A DNA stretch of 14,620 bases from assembly GCA_900557405.1 (NCBI GenBank), contig USSF01000057.1, positions 1 to 14,620 of the forward strand, given 5' to 3'. Under the pieces are notes generated by a model, which did no database searches, was not told the origin of the DNA, and saw nothing but the letters and a program-made list of their open reading frames with translations. A program made the position numbers and the translations under genes. Source of the DNA: an uncultured Prevotella sp. Its GTDB lineage: Bacteria > Bacteroidota > Bacteroidia > Bacteroidales > Bacteroidaceae. Each line of letters opens with the position of its first letter. Positions within the stretch are counted from its first letter, which is position 1. Shown here piece after piece: positions 1 through 6,712 of this stretch.

Positions 1-47
1 TTGTCGCTTTGCAAGCAAAATCCCACTAAACCCTATAGGTTGCGGAT

Positions 48-1769
48 TTGAGGCTTAACTATAATGAGTTCCTGTATCATTGGATTTCAGCCCTGAACAG
101 AACCGATACTTTCGGCAATACTCTGCCTGTGTCGCAGACCTTGCCAAATGGAGAGCTTGCTCCGGTTACATTGAAGCGTGCATTTGATTATGCAGTGGAG
201 AAAGACGCTTACAACAAGGGAAAGACGCTTGCCTGCGTAGAAAATCCGCAGATAAGCATACTCGGCGGTTCAACAGCCGAGGACCTGGCTCTTGACAGTA
301 TTCCGCCTACAGTTGATTTATGTATTACAAATTATCAGAAAGATAAAAATGATAGATTTTTGAAGTGGGCAAATCCATATATTTGGATAAGAAATCAAAA
401 TGATGGTAAAAACAATCAATCGACAGAGAATCCTATTGTTAATGAAGATCATTCGTGGGTATATATATATACAAAAGTTCGTAATCGTGGTGTCAAACCT
501 TACAAAGGTAACGGAAGACATATTGCTTATTGTTGGACGAAATCATCCCTTATGATAACATCTGATATGTGGAAAGGGTTTCTGAATGGAAATTATGATT
601 CAGAGAAAGGAATTTATGGAAACAGAATTAATTCGAAGCGTATTACAGACATAATTAATCCTGGTGATACAACAATAATAGAAAAGCGATACTACTTCAT
701 GGATGATGACTTTGAAGCTGTAAGTACTTCAAAATTCAACATGTGTGTTCTTGCATTTTTGTCAGCCAAACCTAATAATTATGAGTTTCCTGTAACTTCA
801 GATGGCTTTGCAGATTTAGCCAGATCGTCAAAACTTGCACAAAACAACACACTTGTTATGGCTCCGGATTTAAATAACTATGGTGTCTTGCCCAAAGTAA
901 CGATGCTAAATTATAAAGACCATGAAAACTGGTTTTCAATAAAGGTGCAACCTGATGAAGATACTTCAGAACTGTTTTCAAAGGCAGAAATCAATCTTGT
1001 CTTTTCTTCTGATATTGCACATTCGCTCAATGATCAAACTTTGCGTAATGATTCAGTGTATAGGGATTACAATAATTTTAGAAAGTTTAGAATGCTTGGC
1101 AAGAGTAGTCGTATAAACTCTATGCATTTTACTGCAAACCAGGCGGAGCTTTTCAATTTAACATGTAACTTTAATGCAGAAGAGGAAATAACGAAGCCAA
1201 AGATATACGATTTGAATCTCATGGTAGTGGATGAGAATTCTGGAGACACAGTCGGAGGTCAAAGATTCCGCATTGTAAGCAAGTCACGCAAGCCCATATC
1301 TGCATCTGTTGAAAAAACACAAGTGGGAACAGGTCGTTATTCTCTATCGCTGAATAATGTAAGTGAAGATTGCTTATACGAATGGTACGATAAGAACGGT
1401 AAGCTCATTGGTTCAGGCTCTTCCTTAGAGATTCCTGCAAATAGTGATGCCTCTGAATATCGTGTAAAGATTATGGCAAAGTCTGATGGCGCTGTGATTT
1501 ACCGTAATGTAAAAACGAGCGGATTGCAGGTAATAGATAATATTGTGACCTCTCGCGATGGCTTGACTGTAAATTTAAAGACTCCTGCTTCAAATCGTTT
1601 GCAAGTGCAATTATCATCTGTTACAGATACATATCCTATTGTTAGTAAACCTGTAGAAAAAGGTGAGATGTCGTGTCGCATGGAAATCTCAAATTTCCCA
1701 ACAGGTTTCTATCAGATATCTCTATTGAGTGATGGAAAGATAATAGAAACAAGAAAATTCATGAAATAA
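48..1769 (+). CDS. C-terminal part of a secreted caspase/legumain-like (clan CD) peptidase family protein, probably 5'-frameshifted
   Basis: Predicted cell-surface or secreted protein. Residues 4-70 (NEFLYHWISALN, then TLKRAFDYAVEKD and ENPQI) resemble the tail of the caspase-fold peptidase domain found in Prevotella and Bacteroides surface proteins. The catalytic His/Cys part would lie upstream and is not seen here. Residues 105-250 carry the NPYIWIRNQNDG and VYIYTKVRNRG signatures of the beta-sandwich domain that follows in this family. The last ~70 residues, ending GFYQISLLSDGKIIETRKFMK, look like a T9SS-type C-terminal sorting region. The frame opens only at 39 (stops at 27-29 and 36-38). 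The sole candidate start is a TTG at 48 with no ribosome binding site or signal peptide, so the true 5' end is probably in another frame. The gene is AT-rich: bases 361-420 hold 17 G/C of 60. Coding is confident; the peptidase assignment rests on remembered family patterns. Confidence 0.6.
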   Translation: MRLNYNEFLYHWISALNRTDTFGNTLPVSQTLPNGELAPVTLKRAFDYAVEKDAYNKGKTLACVENPQISILGGSTAEDLALDSIPPTVDLCITNYQKDKNDRFLKWANPYIWIRNQNDGKNNQSTENPIVNEDHSWVYIYTKVRNRGVKPYKGNGRHIAYCWTKSSLMITSDMWKGFLNGNYDSEKGIYGNRINSKRITDIINPGDTTIIEKRYYFMDDDFEAVSTSKFNMCVLAFLSAKPNNYEFPVTSDGFADLARSSKLAQNNTLVMAPDLNNYGVLPKVTMLNYKDHENWFSIKVQPDEDTSELFSKAEINLVFSSDIAHSLNDQTLRNDSVYRDYNNFRKFRMLGKSSRINSMHFTANQAELFNLTCNFNAEEEITKPKIYDLNLMVVDENSGDTVGGQRFRIVSKSRKPISASVEKTQVGTGRYSLSLNNVSEDCLYEWYDKNGKLIGSGSSLEIPANSDASEYRVKIMAKSDGAVIYRNVKTSGLQVIDNIVTSRDGLTVNLKTPASNRLQVQLSSVTDTYPIVSKPVEKGEMSCRMEISNFPTGFYQISLLSDGKIIETRKFMK

Positions 1770-1774
1770 ATGTG

Positions 1775-1845
1775 TGTCGGTTGTGTTTGGTTTGATTTTT
1801 TATTATATTTGCAGTCGTAATAATTAATAGCTTACACAACCGACA
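1775..1845. repeat. Perfect 12-bp inverted repeat with 47-bp spacer around a promoter
   Basis: The left arm TGTCGGTTGTGT (1775-1786) is the exact reverse complement of ACACAACCGACA (1834-1845). The left arm contains the TTG of the -33 box at 1781-1783, and the spacer (1787-1833) contains the -7 box TATATTTG at 1804-1811. Arms of this size around a short promoter-bearing spacer are the layout of invertible DNA switches in Bacteroides. A regulator binding site, or a hairpin in read-through RNA from the upstream gene, are alternatives. Confidence 0.8.
1781..1811 (+). promoter_or_regulatory. Bacteroidetes-type promoter for the BspA-like gene at 1886
   Basis: TTG at 1781-1783 is followed after 20 bp by TATATTTG (1804-1811), which matches the Bacteroidetes consensus TAnnTTTG exactly. 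Transcription would start near 1816, giving a leader of about 70 nt that contains the Shine-Dalgarno site at 1873-1878. The reverse complement of the spacer has no TAnnTTTG, so if the flanking inverted repeat recombines, the promoter would face the peptidase gene and the BspA gene would lose it. Confidence 0.6.
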
Positions 1846-1885
1846 ATATAATATTTTAACCATTATGATTATAGGAGGCTGAATT

Positions 1886-2788
1886 ATGAAAAAACTCTTT
1901 TCTTTAATTGTTTTATCCATGTCCTTGCAAATGGCTTCGGCACAGAATGTAAAGGTTATTGATCTTCAAGGAAAATCATTGGAAACAGAAATTGGTGATG
2001 ATCTGTTGGCGACAGATTCAATTGTCATAAAAGGTGAGGTGATGAAAGATGACTACCAAACACTTGCCAGGATGATTTCGGATGGTAAACTTAGCGGAAT
2101 CAATATGAGTGGTTGCATAACGCATGGCGATACGGTGTATAGCTTGACCAATATAGGAGAGCCGACAAAGTATCCTAAGGGGTTAAGATATTTCCGCTTC
2201 CCGCAGAATGCAAAAGTAATCGCAGGTTCTTTCAAACAGGCAACTCTTTATGACTTCTCCGTCCCGTCATCTGTGCGTACTATAAACCAACAGTCATTCC
2301 TTGGCTCGAAGTTCATGGACGATTTACATATAGAGGAGGGCGTTGACTCCATAGGGTATATGGCTTTTTATGGAGCCAAGATGCCAAAGAATGTTTATTT
2401 GCCGTCTACGTTGAGAGTTATAGACACGGAGGCTTTCTGTCAGACGCCTGACAATGCTACAGAAACCAATCTGTGGTGTAATGGTATGACCCCACCTCGA
2501 TTCAACAATGAGGAGACGGACAACGGGCCTTTCAATGAAAGCAATTACGAGACCTGGACACTTTATGTACCCAATGGGGCAAAGTCGGCATACGAATCGG
2601 ATACATATTTCGGTAAATTCAAAAACATAATAGAGTCTGAGCCAACAGGAATAAGCAGCTCTTGTGTGGAAAGAAACAGATGTGCTTACAAAGGCACCTT
2701 TGATTTGACAGGGAAACGTATAGATAATGTCCTGAGGACTAATTCTCACGGTGTATATGTGGTAGACGGCAAGAAAATCCTGAAGTAG
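1886..2788 (+). CDS. BspA-like leucine-rich-repeat surface protein (300 aa)
   Basis: Predicted exported protein. Residues 1-19 form a signal peptide (lysines, hydrophobic core, cut after ASA before QN). Residues ~45-185 contain BspA/TpLRR-type (LRR_5) repeats such as LRYFRFPQNAKVIAGSF, EEGVDSIGYMAFYG and LPSTLRVIDTEAF. Residues 199-250 (NGMTPP ... WTLYVPNGAKSAY ... GKFKNIIE) close the repeat domain. The tail, DLTGKRIDN ... HGVYVVDGKKILK, looks like a T9SS C-terminal signal. BspA-like proteins are known as adhesins or matrix/host-binding proteins; the ligand here is unknown. Start: AGGAGG at 1873-1878, seven bases before ATG. It is paralogous to the second half of the next protein (72 bp downstream), so the two may be co-expressed from the promoter at 1781-1811. 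Confidence 0.85.
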   Translation: MKKLFSLIVLSMSLQMASAQNVKVIDLQGKSLETEIGDDLLATDSIVIKGEVMKDDYQTLARMISDGKLSGINMSGCITHGDTVYSLTNIGEPTKYPKGLRYFRFPQNAKVIAGSFKQATLYDFSVPSSVRTINQQSFLGSKFMDDLHIEEGVDSIGYMAFYGAKMPKNVYLPSTLRVIDTEAFCQTPDNATETNLWCNGMTPPRFNNEETDNGPFNESNYETWTLYVPNGAKSAYESDTYFGKFKNIIESEPTGISSSCVERNRCAYKGTFDLTGKRIDNVLRTNSHGVYVVDGKKILK

Positions 2789-2860
2789 GACAATGTCTTT
2801 GCCTTATTTCTGCAATGCTAGCCGATAATAACATTAATAACAATAAAAGGAGACGAGACT

Positions 2861-4393
2861 ATGAAAAAGAAACTTTATTCAGCGGTTCTGGCACTTTTCC
2901 TCTCTGCTGCTGTGGCGGACGCCAAGGTCGTGCTGACATATAACATAGACTATATGGACAAGGCGAAGACCCTGTCGGAACTTATCCCCGAGGAAGAAAA
3001 ATACACAGTAGACTCAATAAGCATATCGGGCTATTTCGATGTGTCGAACTTCGTGTTCCTCCACGACTGCACGATAAACGGCAGACTGACGGGCATAGAC
3101 CTGAGCGGAGCGCAGATTCTCGAGATTCCAGACATGGCGTTCGGAGACGAGAGCGCGAATGCAGCGCCGAGGAAAGCCGGAAACATGTACGGCCCGTCGA
3201 AACTGCAATATATCCGTCTGCCCAAGATGCTCCGCCGCATAGGCTACCGCGCATTCATGTCCTCAAGCCTCCGCAGCATCACGATTCCCAAGGTGTATGA
3301 AATAGGCGAGACCGCATTCTCCGACTGCCGCGACCTCCGCGAAGTGACGATGACCTCCTATGTGCCACCGCGCAGCGAAGTGGCCAACGCCTTCCTCTCG
3401 ATACCGGAAGATGCCGTGCTGAAAGTTCCTGTGGGGGCACGTGCAGCATACTCCTCCCTTGCCACCTATGCCCGCTTCGGCAGTATAGAGGAAAAGGAGG
3501 GGCTGTATAATACAGGCGGCTATTTCGTGCGCGGACAGGCCCTCAGAGACATGATGGGTGCCGGTATGCTGGATATAGACTCCGTGAAGATAGGAGGCAC
3601 GCTGACCGAAGACGACATATATACGCTTTGTGACTGTGTATACCAGGGCAGGCTGAGCGGAATAGACCTGAGCGACTGCATACTGCAAGACAATGAAATG
3701 CCCGACATGGCATTCGTGGAGCTCTCGACCGTAAGGCTGCAGCAGTCGCACCTTAACTGGGTGCGCCTCCCCGAAGGACTGGAGCGTATCGGCATGAAGG
3801 CGTTTGGCGGTTCGTTCCTCTATAGCCTCGACCTTCCTTCCACCCTGCGCTATATGGACTCCGAATGTTTCATGGATGCCACGATAAACGGCGATGTCAT
3901 CATACCGGAGGGCGTGGAAGAGATAAACAGCGGGGCATTCTATGAGGCCACCGTGACGGGAGACATCCATCTGCCTTCCACCCTGTCAAAGGTGGGAAGC
4001 ATATGCTTCAGGATAAAGCTTGACAATGATAATCTGTATATGCCGAAGAATTTCTATATCAACCGCATGACCCCACCTGAATACATTTCAGGCAAAAAAG
4101 GCGGCAAACTCTTCCCCGGCAAATTGCCACAGGCCCCGAACTGGACGCTGTACGTTCCTGTGGGGGCCAAGGCTGCCTTTGCTGCAAATACAGATTGGGG
4201 CAAGTTCCCCAACATCGTAGAAACCCCGGAACTCGACGGCGGCACGAGTGGAATCGATGCAGCAGAGGTGGAGACGACAGCAGCGGACAATGAGCAGAGG
4301 ATATATACCCTTGACGGCAGATATGTTGGCAAGGATATGGACAGGCTCGGCAAGGGAGTGTATGTCGTGGGAGGACGGAAGGTAGTAAGATAA
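2861..4393 (+). CDS. BspA-like leucine-rich-repeat surface protein with two tandem modules (510 aa)
   Basis: Predicted exported protein with a signal peptide at 1-21 (cut after ADA). It consists of two related LRR_5/BspA modules. Module A (~22-212) and module B (~223-456) share in order DSISISG/DSVKIGG, GRLTGIDLSG/GRLSGIDLSD, IPDMAF/MPDMAF, LQYIRLPKMLRRIGYRAF/LNWVRLPEGLERIGMKAF and LKVPVGARAAY/LYVPVGAKAAF. Module B is close to the whole 300-residue neighbour, including NRMTPP and GKFPNIVE. The end, IYTLDGRYVG ... GKGVYVVGGRKVVR, resembles a T9SS type A sorting sequence. Start: AAGGAGA at 2847-2853 upstream of ATG 2861. Base composition is much richer in G+C than the peptidase gene (3241-3300 has 33 G/C of 60). 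A role in adhesion is inferred from the family only. A hairpin terminator follows at 4453-4501. Confidence 0.85.
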   Translation: MKKKLYSAVLALFLSAAVADAKVVLTYNIDYMDKAKTLSELIPEEEKYTVDSISISGYFDVSNFVFLHDCTINGRLTGIDLSGAQILEIPDMAFGDESANAAPRKAGNMYGPSKLQYIRLPKMLRRIGYRAFMSSSLRSITIPKVYEIGETAFSDCRDLREVTMTSYVPPRSEVANAFLSIPEDAVLKVPVGARAAYSSLATYARFGSIEEKEGLYNTGGYFVRGQALRDMMGAGMLDIDSVKIGGTLTEDDIYTLCDCVYQGRLSGIDLSDCILQDNEMPDMAFVELSTVRLQQSHLNWVRLPEGLERIGMKAFGGSFLYSLDLPSTLRYMDSECFMDATINGDVIIPEGVEEINSGAFYEATVTGDIHLPSTLSKVGSICFRIKLDNDNLYMPKNFYINRMTPPEYISGKKGGKLFPGKLPQAPNWTLYVPVGAKAAFAANTDWGKFPNIVETPELDGGTSGIDAAEVETTAADNEQRIYTLDGRYVGKDMDRLGKGVYVVGGRKVVR

Positions 4394-4452
4394 GCGCCAA
4401 GACACTGCGTTATCCTCCTGTCTGAAAAGAAGGATGATAATATACTATAAGG

Positions 4453-4501
4453 AATCCGCTTCGGCTACATTATATAACAAGGGAGCTGAAGCGGATTTTT
4501 T
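4453..4501 (+). terminator. Rho-independent terminator after the BspA-like genes
   Basis: AATCCGCTTCGGCT (4453-4466) pairs with AGCTGAAGCGGATT (4484-4497): a 14-bp stem with one G-U pair and a 17-nt loop, followed by six T (4496-4501). It lies about 60 bp after the stop at 4393 and closes the surface-protein block. Confidence 0.85.
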
Positions 4502-4542
4502 GCATTTCATGCTTTATCCCTCACTTAAAGGAATAAAAAGAA

Positions 4543-4590
4543 GGAACATTGCTGAAGTCGAATCTCACGATCAGAATTTCAGAATGTTCC
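4543..4590. repeat. Imperfect inverted repeat / stem-loop
   Basis: GGAACATT (4543-4550) pairs with AATGTTCC (4583-4590), and CTGAA (4552-4556) pairs with TTCAG (4578-4582), leaving G4551 as a one-base bulge and a 21-nt loop. No T-run follows, so it is not an ordinary terminator. It could be an RNA structure, a protein site or a worn mobile-element end. Confidence 0.5.
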
Positions 4591-4634
4591 AATAACAATA
4601 CTAAAGCTAAAAAATTTATTATTAAATATATGTT

Positions 4635-4772
4635 TTATCGGGTAGGAATTAATCCAATTGTTTTTGTTTTTTCCCTGTTCGGGGATATGTCATAATCGGA
4701 CTTTATATGTATGCCAATGCTTCGACTTGTATAGAAAAACCGTTTACAGGTAGTCTTAAAGTGCCAAGCCAT
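4635..4772 (-). CDS. Doubtful small ORF (45 aa from the inner ATG)
   Basis: The open frame reaches back to an ATG at 4856 (73 aa), but the inner ATG at 4772 sits about 27 bases after a TATATTTG promoter-like box at 4806-4799. The product begins MAWHFKTTCKRFFYTSRS and continues SIGIHIKSDYDISPN. There is no ribosome binding site, no domain I can name, no signal peptide and no membrane segment. It may be a real small peptide, part of an intergenic repeat, or chance. Function unknown. Confidence 0.15.
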   Translation of the reverse strand: MAWHFKTTCKRFFYTSRSIGIHIKSDYDISPNREKTKTIGLIPTR

Positions 4773-4798
4773 ACATTCATTTTTGAATATTGTCACCG

Positions 4799-4806
4799 CA
4801 AATATA
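4799..4806 (-). promoter_or_regulatory. Promoter-like -7 box on the minus strand
   Basis: Read on the minus strand the bases are TATATTTG, an exact TAnnTTTG match followed by CGG. No TTTG lies 19-21 bp upstream, so only half of the Bacteroidetes promoter is present. It would drive transcription toward the small ORF at 4772-4635. Confidence 0.3.
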
Positions 4807-4897
4807 GAGCTTTTTCCTCTTGAAGAAAAGCTTTTGGCGGTTTTTGTAATATCCACAGATATATTCTTAACCTATATTAACAGCATTTCTGCGGTTT

Positions 4898-6589
4898 CTA
4901 TCTGCCGAGCCATGCCTCGGGGTTGAGTTTTGCGGTGCCTTTGCGCAGCTGGAACTGGAGCACATTGTCGGCTCCCACCGTGCCGAGCGCCTGACGGGTG
5001 CTTACGTGCTGGCCGCGATGCACGCTGACAGAACGGAGATTGCAGTATACGGAGATGTAGCTTCCGTGGCGCACCATAACCACCATGCTGCCGTCGAATC
5101 CGAATACGGCACTTACTTCACCAGTGAAGATGGCTCGGGCAGTGGCACCCGATCCGCCCTGGATGTTGATACCCTTATTGTCGAGCTGCACGTTTCTCAG
5201 TCCCGCCACGTTATACTGTCCGAAATGGCTCACGATGCGATAGCTGCCCGTGATAGGCATCGGCAGACGCCCGCGGTTGCTCTCGAAATTACGGCTCAGG
5301 GCAAGGTCCACGCTGCTCACGTTAGCCACGCGCTCACTTTCTGTCTTCGCCTTAGCCACTTCCTGCTCATGGCGTCTCTTGTCCACGGCAGCCTTGCGCT
5401 CAGCCGCCTCACGGTCGGCCTCAGCCTTGCGTGCCGCCTGTTCAGCCCTTGCACGAGCCTCGGCATCACGCTTCTCCGTTGCCGCTTTTGCCGCTTCAGC
5501 CTTCAAACGAGCCTCGCGCTCCTTAGCCTCCTGCACCCTGCGCGCGTTTTCCCTTGCCGCTGCCTCGGCTTCAGCTTTCTTGCGGGCGAGTTCAGCTTCG
5601 CGCCTGCGCTTAGCCTCGGCTGCCGCAGCCGCCTTCCGCCTTGCTTCCGCCTCAGCACGCTCCTTTGCCTTAGCCACTTCTATGGCTATGAGCTGGTCGA
5701 TTTTTGCGTTGAGAGCGGCATTTTTCTTCTTCTGGTCATCAATGATTACCTGTATCGTCTTCTGCTGCTTCTGCAGCGAATTCACCATCTGCTGCTGCTC
5801 GGTCTGCTTGCCCTGCAGTGCAGCCTTCTCCTGCTGTCCCTTGTAGAGCAGGTTGTTCTTCTCGCCCCTCACAGTCTCCAGCTGCTTGTGCTTGTGGGTT
5901 ATCTGGTCCTGCTTAGACTTCACCAGTTCGCCCTGCGCCTTCTGGTATGCGGCGTATTCGCGCACAAAGCGCAGGCGGCGGTACATCTGCGTGAGACTCT
6001 TCGCACTGAATATGAACATGAGCTTGTCCTGTATCGTGCGCGTCCTTGCCAGATAGCGCATGGACTTGATGTAGTTTGCCTTCCTCTCCTCGAGCTGCTG
6101 CTCAAGCGAGGCGAGCTGCGAACGGAGCAACGTGATGTTCCCCTCGATGTGATGGATGTCGGTCTGTATGCCTTCGATGGACTTCTGGCGCTGGTCTATC
6201 TCGCTGTTTATGGCGAGCAGGTCGCCGAGACGCTTCTTCACGTCGGCCTTGTTCGCCCTCAACAGGCGCTCCTGCTCCTTTATCTTCTTCTGCACGGCAG
6301 AACGCTGGTTCTGCAGTCCACGAATCTCGGCTGTGGAATAGTTCGCTTTCTTTCCGCCCTTAGCGGCGGACTTCTTCCTTGCGGTGCCCTTTGCCGGAGC
6401 ATTCTTTCTGGTCCGGCCATGCCCCTTTGCCGCAGGTTTCGACTTCGTGCCGGTGTTCCTGCGTTGGGCATTTGTCCGGGAGCGGTTCACCGCTGCCGGC
6501 TTGTTGTTTCGCTTGGTCTGAGCCTCAACTTCAACGTTTGCGAGAGAAACGATGGTCAGCGCCATCATCAGCATAAGAATCCTTCTCAT
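4898..6589 (-). CDS. envC: EnvC-like murein hydrolase activator (degenerate M23/LytM domain), 563 aa
   Basis: Predicted periplasmic protein that activates cell-wall amidases during septum splitting, by analogy with EnvC. Residues 1-23 are a signal peptide (cut before QTK). Residues 25-83 are a Lys/Arg/Ala-rich linker, ~85-295 a coiled coil, ~305-425 a long Ala/Glu/Arg/Lys helix, and ~439-563 a LytM (peptidase M23) domain. All zinc-binding positions of active M23 enzymes are replaced. The HxxxD site reads N471-KGI-N475, the YxHL site reads YCNL (N517), and the HLHFE site reads VLQFQ (V543, Q545). This points to an activator, not an endopeptidase. Start ATG at 6589 has AAAGGA 12 bases upstream (6602-6607). 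It is the last gene of the dut operon, 123 bp after the DUF4292 gene, with no promoter match in that gap. Confidence 0.9.
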   Translation of the reverse strand: MRRILMLMMALTIVSLANVEVEAQTKRNNKPAAVNRSRTNAQRRNTGTKSKPAAKGHGRTRKNAPAKGTARKKSAAKGGKKANYSTAEIRGLQNQRSAVQKKIKEQERLLRANKADVKKRLGDLLAINSEIDQRQKSIEGIQTDIHHIEGNITLLRSQLASLEQQLEERKANYIKSMRYLARTRTIQDKLMFIFSAKSLTQMYRRLRFVREYAAYQKAQGELVKSKQDQITHKHKQLETVRGEKNNLLYKGQQEKAALQGKQTEQQQMVNSLQKQQKTIQVIIDDQKKKNAALNAKIDQLIAIEVAKAKERAEAEARRKAAAAAEAKRRREAELARKKAEAEAAARENARRVQEAKEREARLKAEAAKAATEKRDAEARARAEQAARKAEADREAAERKAAVDKRRHEQEVAKAKTESERVANVSSVDLALSRNFESNRGRLPMPITGSYRIVSHFGQYNVAGLRNVQLDNKGINIQGGSGATARAIFTGEVSAVFGFDGSMVVMVRHGSYISVYCNLRSVSVHRGQHVSTRQALGTVGADNVLQFQLRKGTAKLNPEAWLGR

Positions 6590-6712
6590 CTTGTTGTCAG
6601 GTCCTTTCTGTTTGCCTGTCTTTTATTAATCAGTATTTGTTGTTTATATGTCCGTTTGAACGTCACCTGCGATTTGCAGACTTTTATCCATCAGCCAATG
6701 GTCAGCGTAATA

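Larger units (their letters stand above)
4502..4897. other. AT-rich gap between convergent transcription units
   Basis: This interval separates the terminator of the surface-protein block from the end of the EnvC-like gene. It has no convincing conserved gene. It holds an imperfect inverted repeat (4543-4590), a promoter-like box on the minus strand (4799-4806), a doubtful 45-73 residue minus-strand ORF (stop at 4635), and a weak AGCTTTT/AAAAGCT hairpin at 4808-4832. I saw no clear terminator for the EnvC operon on the minus strand. Confidence 0.6.

Noticed and set aside
3263..3970. 235-residue minus-strand open frame
   Set aside because: It is antisense to the well-supported BspA-like gene and shows no family features or start signals.
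4808..4832. AGCTTTT/AAAAGCT hairpin with a short T-run as a terminator
   Set aside because: The stem is 7-8 bp and AT-rich, it faces the convergent EnvC gene rather than following a plus-strand gene, and a much stronger terminator stands at 4453-4501.
4898..5300. Active M23 zinc endopeptidase
   Set aside because: None of the zinc-binding His/Asp residues is present in the LytM domain, so the activator reading is preferred.
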